DNA of 7,658 bases from Lysobacterales bacterium (GTDB lineage: Bacteria > Pseudomonadota > Gammaproteobacteria > Xanthomonadales > SZUA-36), in the NCBI GenBank assembly GCA_026196445.1, contig JAPHTE010000415.1, forward strand, positions 1 through 7,658, written 5' to 3'. A program made the translations under genes and the position numbers. Of this stretch, positions 1 through 5,548 are shown piece by piece (positions within the stretch are counted from its first letter, which is position 1; each line of letters starts with the position of its first letter). The notes below the pieces were generated by a model, which worked only from the letters and a program-made list of their open reading frames with translations, was not told where the DNA came from and made no database searches.

Positions 1-1314
1 GAAGGTATTTACAGGCCCAGTATTGTCAAATCCCTGTGCGACATACCTGCCAGACCGGAGATCCATGTGGGTTTCAATGGTGGACCAGTAGGTCGGCACG
101 TCATAGTAGTTGATCGCATGGCATTCGGAAGCACGCCACAACTGGCCGCGGCCATCGTAGTGATCGATCAGCACGATCTGGTAGCTGTCTTCATCCAGGT
201 AGTAAGTACGCTTGGCATTGATATGCCGCATACCTTCCTTCAGGTTGGCCTCGACGACCCAGACACGGTGCAATTCGTAACGCATCAATGCCGGGTTCAG
301 GTGACCGGGCATGATGAATTCATCGTAGGTTATCCCCTCAGCGTGTGCACCGTAGGAGTTGTACGGGATGTACATTTCCTTCTTGCCGATGACTTTCCAG
401 TCAAAGCGGTCCATCGCGCCGTTGAACATATCGGTCATGTCATTGGTACGCAGCCCGTCGGAGGCGGTACCCGGGTTGTCATAGGCCACGTTTGGCGCAC
501 GCCGTACACGACGTTGCCCGGGGTTGTATATCCACGCCTGGCGGGGCGTCACCTGTTGGTTGAGGGTTTCGTGCACCAGCAGGATATTACCGGCCAACCT
601 GGCTGGAGACTCCACTTCCTGGAAAAAATACAACAGGATGTTATCAATATCTTCCACGGTGACGCCGCGCTTGTAATACAGGCCCAGCAGTTCCTCGCGG
701 ATCACGGTGACCGAGAAACTTCCGTTCGCAGTGGGTGCTATCTGGGTGTTGTAGCGAACACCACCGGTACCCTTGTACTTGAGCTTATGGTTCCACATCA
801 GTTCGTAGGCATTTTCCGGGAACGGAAACGGGAAACCCTCTGCCACATCCAGAACACCCTCACCATTTTCAGCCAATTTACCAGTGCTGGCGTTCTTGAT
901 GCTCATCTCGTAGATATGCTCCGGAAACGACACACTGCGCCGGGTCTGGTAGACATCCATGTAATAGGTATCCGGGTACTTGGCAAAGGTCGCCTTCTGG
1001 CCAACGCTCAACTTGTCCCCGTACTCCTCGTAGTTGGCACCGGTAATCCGGAATAACGGCTTGTCATCCGGCCACGGCGAGGGGTGGTGGTCACCCGGGC
1101 TGTAACCGGCAGGTGGTTCGGTAATACCCCCGGTCCATTCAGGAATGGTCCCGTCGGCGTTGCCGGCCCGTTCGGAGCCCATCGGGGTCAGGTCTTCGCT
1201 CAAACGGTGGATCTGATCGGGTTTGGCGCCGGCAAATGCCTGGCCTGTGAACAAACCCACAACCAGAGTGAGACCGATGCAGAATGAAAATGTCGTTTTT
1301 GTAAAAGATCGCAT
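1..1314 (-). CDS. DUF1329 family periplasmic protein (LolA-like), 3' end cut by the window edge
   Basis: This is the last gene of the visible operon. The reading frame runs open from an ATG at 1314 to position 1, giving 438 residues. The family is usually about 450-460 residues, so only the extreme C-terminus should be missing. Residues 1-28 form a Sec signal peptide (basic MRSFTK start, hydrophobic core, cleavage after GQAFA) with no lipobox. The mature N-terminus carries the family hallmark AGNADGTIPEWTGG (residues 50-63). Further hallmarks are QAWIYNPGQRRVRRAP (259-274), RYELHRVWVVEA (345-356), the block RTYYLDEDSY (369-378) and YDGRGQLWR soon after. From family knowledge, DUF1329 proteins are related to the LolA-like hydrophobic-ligand carriers and are typically encoded beside DUF1302 barrels, as here; their biochemical role is not established. 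Periplasmic carriage of a hydrophobic compound to or from the partner barrel is inference. The start is fixed by a GGAG six bases upstream and by the signal peptide. Confidence 0.93.
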   Translation of the reverse strand, partial: MRSFTKTTFSFCIGLTLVVGLFTGQAFAGAKPDQIHRLSEDLTPMGSERAGNADGTIPEWTGGITEPPAGYSPGDHHPSPWPDDKPLFRITGANYEEYGDKLSVGQKATFAKYPDTYYMDVYQTRRSVSFPEHIYEMSIKNASTGKLAENGEGVLDVAEGFPFPFPENAYELMWNHKLKYKGTGGVRYNTQIAPTANGSFSVTVIREELLGLYYKRGVTVEDIDNILLYFFQEVESPARLAGNILLVHETLNQQVTPRQAWIYNPGQRRVRRAPNVAYDNPGTASDGLRTNDMTDMFNGAMDRFDWKVIGKKEMYIPYNSYGAHAEGITYDEFIMPGHLNPALMRYELHRVWVVEANLKEGMRHINAKRTYYLDEDSYQIVLIDHYDGRGQLWRASECHAINYYDVPTYWSTIETHMDLRSGRYVAQGFDNTGPVNTF

Positions 1315-1320
1315 GAGTTT

Positions 1321-1326
1321 CTCCGG
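1321..1326 (-). promoter_or_regulatory. Shine-Dalgarno of the DUF1329 gene
   Basis: On the minus strand this reads CCGGAG, six bases before the ATG at 1314. It lies in the 15-base gap after the DUF1302 stop codon (TGA, 1330-1332). It supports the chosen start and suggests independent reinitiation rather than overlap-driven coupling. Confidence 0.75.
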
Positions 1327-1329
1327 ATA

Positions 1330-3195
1330 TCAGAATGAGTAACGGACGCTGGCGGTATAGAAGTCGCGGTCCTGCATCAGGTTGTAGATCCCGCCACCAG
1401 AGAAGTCGGTATAGGCAAAATCAAATACCCACTTGTTCAGGTAATTGAAGCCCACGCCAACGGTGAACTGCTTACGTCCATCGATGAATGAACCACCCGG
1501 TCCGGGTGTGGTGCCGCTTACGTCGTGCGAGAAAGCAAATCGTGGGCTGACGGTCACCGGGCCGATCGCGTTGTTGTAATCGGCCTTGATTACAAAACGG
1601 TAACCCCAGCTGGAGTCATCGGCAAAACCATCGGGCTCGGTCATCGGGTTGCGCAAGGCGCCAGTCGTGTAATCATAACCGCCGCCGAGGTCCGTACCCG
1701 GGCCGTTGTAACGCATGCATTCCTTGTCCGGCAGGTCGGCTACGTAGTTGTAGCCTACTTCTGCTGCAAATGTGACCGCATCGGCTTTCAGGAAATTATT
1801 GGGCCCGAAAATTTTCAGCGTAGAGACCTGCGCCTGCCAGGATTCATGTTCATCCCAGCCCTTGATTTCTTCACCCGGGGCAAACTGACCCATCTGGCTG
1901 TGAAAACGCAAAGCCGGTGCACCGATCAACGGGTTCAGCGGCGATAACGCTGCGAACAACAGTTCAACATCGTCCTGCTGCAATGGCAAATTGGGGCGGT
2001 AACTGACCTCACCCGACAATGCCCAGGTGCCAATATTGGAGTTGAAGCTGATACCGTAGAGCTGTATGTCTTCGGGATACTCGGTGAAATAGGCGCCACT
2101 TTGCGGCGACGGATTCGTAATGGCTATGCCACTCAAAACCGGCAAACGGCTGTGGTAGTTCAGGAAGTAGAATCCGATTTCTGTACTGTTCAGGGCCTCA
2201 ACAAACCAGCGCAGGGAAAGACCGTACTGGCCCTGGTCATCGGCTGTTCGCCCAGGTACGCGCCCAACTGCAGCACTGCACCCACCCGCAACCAATGCTG
2301 CGGGCAGCGACGAATCTGAAGCGGCGTAATTACCCTCCATACACACCTCTTGGAACAGGTCGGGGTTTATCACCGGTTGATCCGGTGCGCCAAATCCGAG
2401 CATTACAAAAGAAGCACCCGGTGTACCGATATCATCTGTGGAGAAAAACACACCGGTAGGATCGGGAATGATTTCCCGGTGTTCGAACATGTACAGGGCT
2501 TCGAGTGACAGGTTCGGTGTCAGATCGATGTTACCCCACAGCATGTTGACGCCTTCAAAGGCTTCCTTGAGCTCGGCGCCGGCCACGCGCAGCCGGGACA
2601 CGTCCACCGGGTTGATCACGTTGATGCCCTGCTGGATAAAAAGCGATTCGCCCCAGCTGACCACCTGGCGGCCAAGACGCCAGTTCAGGTAACGCTCACC
2701 AACCTCGTGTTCCGCCCAGATATACAGATCCAGCAAACGGACGTCCTTTCCGACCCGATCATCGGCTTCCTTGGGCAGAAAATCCTTGTCCACGTTCTCG
2801 AAATCGTAGAATGCCGTGGCGCGGCCAAAGAAACCGAAATTGCCGCGGCTGATGTCGAGTTCAGAGGTCAACTTGGCGGTATGGGCAACCAAATCACCCG
2901 CATCCGGGTAATTACGGTTACCGTTGTCATTGTTGACCGACCATTTACCAAGCGCTGCACGCATGTCGGCGTTGGTGGTCGTGGGAAGAGCCAACAAGGG
3001 GTTGTGATAGGCCTTACCGACATAGTCCGGGTCCAGGTCATTGGCCCGCCAGGAGGCACCGTAACTGATCGTGGTGTCAAAACTGCCGGTCCAGTCACCG
3101 TTGTCAAACTCAATGGCCTGTGCACTGGAAACCCCTAATACCAACAGTGGTAGCGCGAGTGCATGTACTTTCATGAGATTCATTGATTTATTCAT
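1330..3195 (-). CDS. DUF1302 family outer-membrane beta-barrel protein
   Basis: A 621-residue protein within the usual size range of the family. Residues 1-27 are a Sec signal peptide (MNKSMNLMK, hydrophobic core, cleavage after SSAQA). The mature protein opens with the family-like IEFDNGDWTGSFDTTISYGA. NNDNGNRNY...GDLVAH follows at about 88-105. The strongest DUF1302 signature is RLGRQVVSWGES, continued by GINVINPVDVSRLR and GAELKEAFEG (about 173-215). The C-terminus, YTASVRYSF, has alternating hydrophobic residues and a terminal Phe, the usual BAM recognition signal of outer-membrane barrels. Alternating aromatic strands recur through the C-terminal half (for example FTVGVGFNYLNKWVFDFAYTDF). 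Cys285 and Cys306 bracket a likely surface loop. The ATG at 3195 is preferred because GGGAG sits six bases upstream and it gives a clean signal peptide. A TTG at 3273 would add 26 non-signal residues overlapping the lipase gene, and the ATG at 3201 abuts the Shine-Dalgarno. Its role is inferred to be passage or binding of hydrophobic molecules at the outer membrane; the family has no settled function. Confidence 0.93.
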   Translation of the reverse strand: MNKSMNLMKVHALALPLLVLGVSSAQAIEFDNGDWTGSFDTTISYGASWRANDLDPDYVGKAYHNPLLALPTTTNADMRAALGKWSVNNDNGNRNYPDAGDLVAHTAKLTSELDISRGNFGFFGRATAFYDFENVDKDFLPKEADDRVGKDVRLLDLYIWAEHEVGERYLNWRLGRQVVSWGESLFIQQGINVINPVDVSRLRVAGAELKEAFEGVNMLWGNIDLTPNLSLEALYMFEHREIIPDPTGVFFSTDDIGTPGASFVMLGFGAPDQPVINPDLFQEVCMEGNYAASDSSLPAALVAGGCSAAVGRVPGRTADDQGQYGLSLRWFVEALNSTEIGFYFLNYHSRLPVLSGIAITNPSPQSGAYFTEYPEDIQLYGISFNSNIGTWALSGEVSYRPNLPLQQDDVELLFAALSPLNPLIGAPALRFHSQMGQFAPGEEIKGWDEHESWQAQVSTLKIFGPNNFLKADAVTFAAEVGYNYVADLPDKECMRYNGPGTDLGGGYDYTTGALRNPMTEPDGFADDSSWGYRFVIKADYNNAIGPVTVSPRFAFSHDVSGTTPGPGGSFIDGRKQFTVGVGFNYLNKWVFDFAYTDFSGGGIYNLMQDRDFYTASVRYSF

Positions 3196-3201
3196 GTTCA
3201 T

Positions 3202-3206
3202 CTCCC
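3202..3206 (-). promoter_or_regulatory. Shine-Dalgarno that decides the DUF1302 start
   Basis: The minus strand reads TAGGGAG followed by ATGAACATG. GGGAG shares its first G with the last base of the lipase TAG stop codon and lies six bases from the ATG at 3195, but directly against the ATG at 3201. The spacing therefore favours 3195. The overlap with the stop codon places termination of the lipase and initiation of the barrel within about a dozen bases. Confidence 0.75.
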
Positions 3207-5548
3207 TACTTAACCCTGTTGGGTTTCTGGAGTTGCCTGCCATCCCCGGGTTCAGGTCGCGCTCCAGCCTCAAATCCGGATACGTTTATTTTTCCGGGAA
3301 AGAAGTTCAACCCGTTTGTTGCCTGCCGGAAACTCTCGAGCCTGGGGGTTTCCCCGCCCTTGGCTTTCTTGGACTTTCGGCCTTCCATCAAGCCTGAGAC
3401 CGGTGGAACGGCCATACCTGCTGCACTCACTTCCGGCACCATGGTCGCGGCGTTTTCAACCACCACCGCCGTGCCCTTGGACTGAATAAACGAGGCCATT
3501 TGCTTCTGCATCTCGAAATATGCGTCAGCTGACCCGACTGTCGGGCTCAGGAATGTACTGTGCTCGGCGGGCGGTGCAAAACGGCCTACCAGGTCCAACC
3601 CGGCGGCATTTTGCGTTGTGCTCGAATATGGTGTGAGCCCCATCGCCCTGATCATCGGCTCGGTACCGGATAACGGTGCCGTTTCTACGAAGTTTGGATT
3701 GACTTGATCACCCCATACTTCCCACAACAGAATGTTGTTGTAGTGCGCCGCTTCAGCTGACCAGTTAATGGGGTCGCCCGAATCAGTTACCGTCTGGAAT
3801 ACGAGGAAAAACTGCTCGTATTCGCTCATACCGGGTTCAATTCCTGCAGCTGCTTTTAGGCCGGCCCGAATGCGTGGACCGAACTCTGGAGAGGCTTCCA
3901 GAGCCCTGGGAATGCCACCCATCGGTACCGACAGCAGAGCATTCTTGATCATGGGCTCGATCGCTACAAAAGCCGTACCCATCATTGAGCCCATGGATTG
4001 GCCTACAAACTGAATGGTCGAACCATCGAGGTCCGGCAAAGCGTCACCATCGTAGCTGATGCTCGGGATCGTCACCGTCAGTACTGACAGGTCGACCTCT
4101 CCCTGGCGGAAGTTATCCCTGGATGTCAGCATACTGGACAGGTTGATGATATGGGTACCGGACCCATCAATAACCCCATCCGGACCAGGTGCGCCGGTCG
4201 TATTGTTGACATAGTCAACGTCAAAGGTGCGCTCGTTCGCCATACCTGCAAATGGCGTTTTACTGATATGCAGGGCGCCAAAAGTCGGGTCGTCCGGCGA
4301 AATACCGTGCAATGGCAGATCGATCGCCACAACTGCATAACCCGCCGCTGCCGCGGAATCGGCCATGGTTAGGATATCCGCACGGCTCCGTGTAATGCCG
4401 TGTCCATATATCACGACCGGCCAGCCTGCTGCGGGCTTGGTATGCCCGCTGTTGGCATTGGGAACAGTCATCAGTAACGGCACGGTTTGCATCGACGTCA
4501 CTACCGGGAAGGGGTTGGCGACCGTTACATGGGTGGAAGTCGGGTTCAAACCCAGTGTATCGAATGGTGCCACGTAGGCGCCGGGCGCCGCTGTCCAGAA
4601 ATCGGTCAACGGTGCGATCGGATTCTGTGCACTGGGTACACCCAGGTAATACGGGATCGTGATGATGCCGGCATAGATGTCGGCCGCACCCGCACCGCCA
4701 ACCATCGCGGTATTCATACCGGTTGGACCCACGGTGGTGGGTGCCGGCTTGGCGATACTGCGTAAGCTCTTCAAGACCGGAGTAATGGATTGTGTTTGTG
4801 CGGTCCAGCTCAGGATAATGTCTTCCTTGGGAACGCCCATGCTGGCAGCCGCGTTTTCCTGCCCTTGCGTGATCTGGCGCAGGCTTTCGAGCGCTGCAGC
4901 AGTTGCATCATCCAGTAGCGGATAAGTGCTGTGACCATCGGCGTCTACCCACGGGTCAGAAGTCTTACCTGAATAATACCGGTCACTGGGTGTCGCGTTG
5001 TTACCGGCCGTATCCTTGATGTCGTTGGTCATCACAACCATGTAGGTTGTCATTTCCTTCAGTGGGCTGGTCGGCAGGATGGCCACGTTATTGCCCGAGG
5101 CAACCGCCACGTATTCAAGCACCGGTGTCAGTTCGCGCACGACGCCACTGACCGCCACGATGGTGCCAAACACGGTCGAGACCTCGAACATACGCACTGT
5201 CACACCCGGGATGATGGTGGAAGCATCCAGCGTATGAGGCGCGGATGCAAAACTCATAATCCATTTCTCGGTGGTGCTGAATCCATCCAGCGCACCCAGC
5301 GCCACGAACGGGTCACCGAAGTCAGTTGGGTCATCTGCCGGCAGGTTCAGGGTAAAGTCGTCTGTACCGAGAAACGCCAGGTTGATCGGCAGGGGATACT
5401 CGCCTACCGCCGGATCATAAACCGGGGCGATAACACCGGTGACGACAGTGCCGTCCTTGTTGAAGGCCTGGAAGTCACAGCACTCGGTCGCAAGCGCGTT
5501 GCCGGTGAATAAAAGCGTGAAGAGAATCAGAATTAGTCGCTTATTCAT
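3206..5548 (-). CDS. Secreted VolA-like serine lipase / lysophospholipase family (alpha/beta hydrolase)
   Basis: A 780-residue exported hydrolase. Residues 1-20 are a Sec signal peptide (MNKRLILILFTLLFTGNALA). The N-terminal domain (about 25-260) matches the bacterial virulence-factor-lipase N-terminal family: YDPAVGEYPLPINLAF, then LNLPADDPTDFGDP, LGALDGFSTTEKW and PGVTVRMFEV. The alpha/beta-hydrolase domain (about 340-690) has an oxyanion segment PVVIYGHGITRSRAD (377-391), AGYAVVAIDLPLHG (402-415), the nucleophile elbow GQSMG with Ser518, a probable acid Asp614 in WGDQVNP, and a probable His663 in AEHSTF. From family knowledge, VolA of Vibrio cholerae is an outer-membrane lysophospholipase releasing fatty acids that are taken up by FadL. 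A lipid ester is therefore the likely substrate here, but the exact one is unknown. Two oddities are the absence of a lipobox, although two Cys sit at 23-24, and a tail of about 90 residues after the hydrolase fold containing a basic patch (RKSKKAKGG, 724-732). The start overlaps the acylase stop by one base. Confidence 0.9.
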   Translation of the reverse strand: MNKRLILILFTLLFTGNALATECCDFQAFNKDGTVVTGVIAPVYDPAVGEYPLPINLAFLGTDDFTLNLPADDPTDFGDPFVALGALDGFSTTEKWIMSFASAPHTLDASTIIPGVTVRMFEVSTVFGTIVAVSGVVRELTPVLEYVAVASGNNVAILPTSPLKEMTTYMVVMTNDIKDTAGNNATPSDRYYSGKTSDPWVDADGHSTYPLLDDATAAALESLRQITQGQENAAASMGVPKEDIILSWTAQTQSITPVLKSLRSIAKPAPTTVGPTGMNTAMVGGAGAADIYAGIITIPYYLGVPSAQNPIAPLTDFWTAAPGAYVAPFDTLGLNPTSTHVTVANPFPVVTSMQTVPLLMTVPNANSGHTKPAAGWPVVIYGHGITRSRADILTMADSAAAAGYAVVAIDLPLHGISPDDPTFGALHISKTPFAGMANERTFDVDYVNNTTGAPGPDGVIDGSGTHIINLSSMLTSRDNFRQGEVDLSVLTVTIPSISYDGDALPDLDGSTIQFVGQSMGSMMGTAFVAIEPMIKNALLSVPMGGIPRALEASPEFGPRIRAGLKAAAGIEPGMSEYEQFFLVFQTVTDSGDPINWSAEAAHYNNILLWEVWGDQVNPNFVETAPLSGTEPMIRAMGLTPYSSTTQNAAGLDLVGRFAPPAEHSTFLSPTVGSADAYFEMQKQMASFIQSKGTAVVVENAATMVPEVSAAGMAVPPVSGLMEGRKSKKAKGGETPRLESFRQATNGLNFFPGKINVSGFEAGARPEPGDGRQLQKPNRVK

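Noticed and set aside
67..1056. A 329-codon plus-strand open frame opposite the DUF1329 gene
   Set aside because: It is antisense to a gene with unmistakable family motifs over its whole length. The translation has no recognisable domain and no credible ribosome site, and long antisense openings are expected at this base composition.
3206..3475. Frameshift as the explanation of the lipase tail
   Set aside because: The alternative minus-strand frames hold stop codons in this stretch (TAA near 3285, TGA near 3270) and encode nothing recognisable. The existing frame ends neatly next to the DUF1302 ribosome site, so a frameshift is not supported by the sequence alone.
3071..3485. Overlapping plus-strand frames across the lipase/DUF1302 junction
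   Set aside because: They are antisense to the lipase tail and the DUF1302 signal peptide. The hydrophobic stretches mirror the complementary strand, and no ribosome site or family match is seen.
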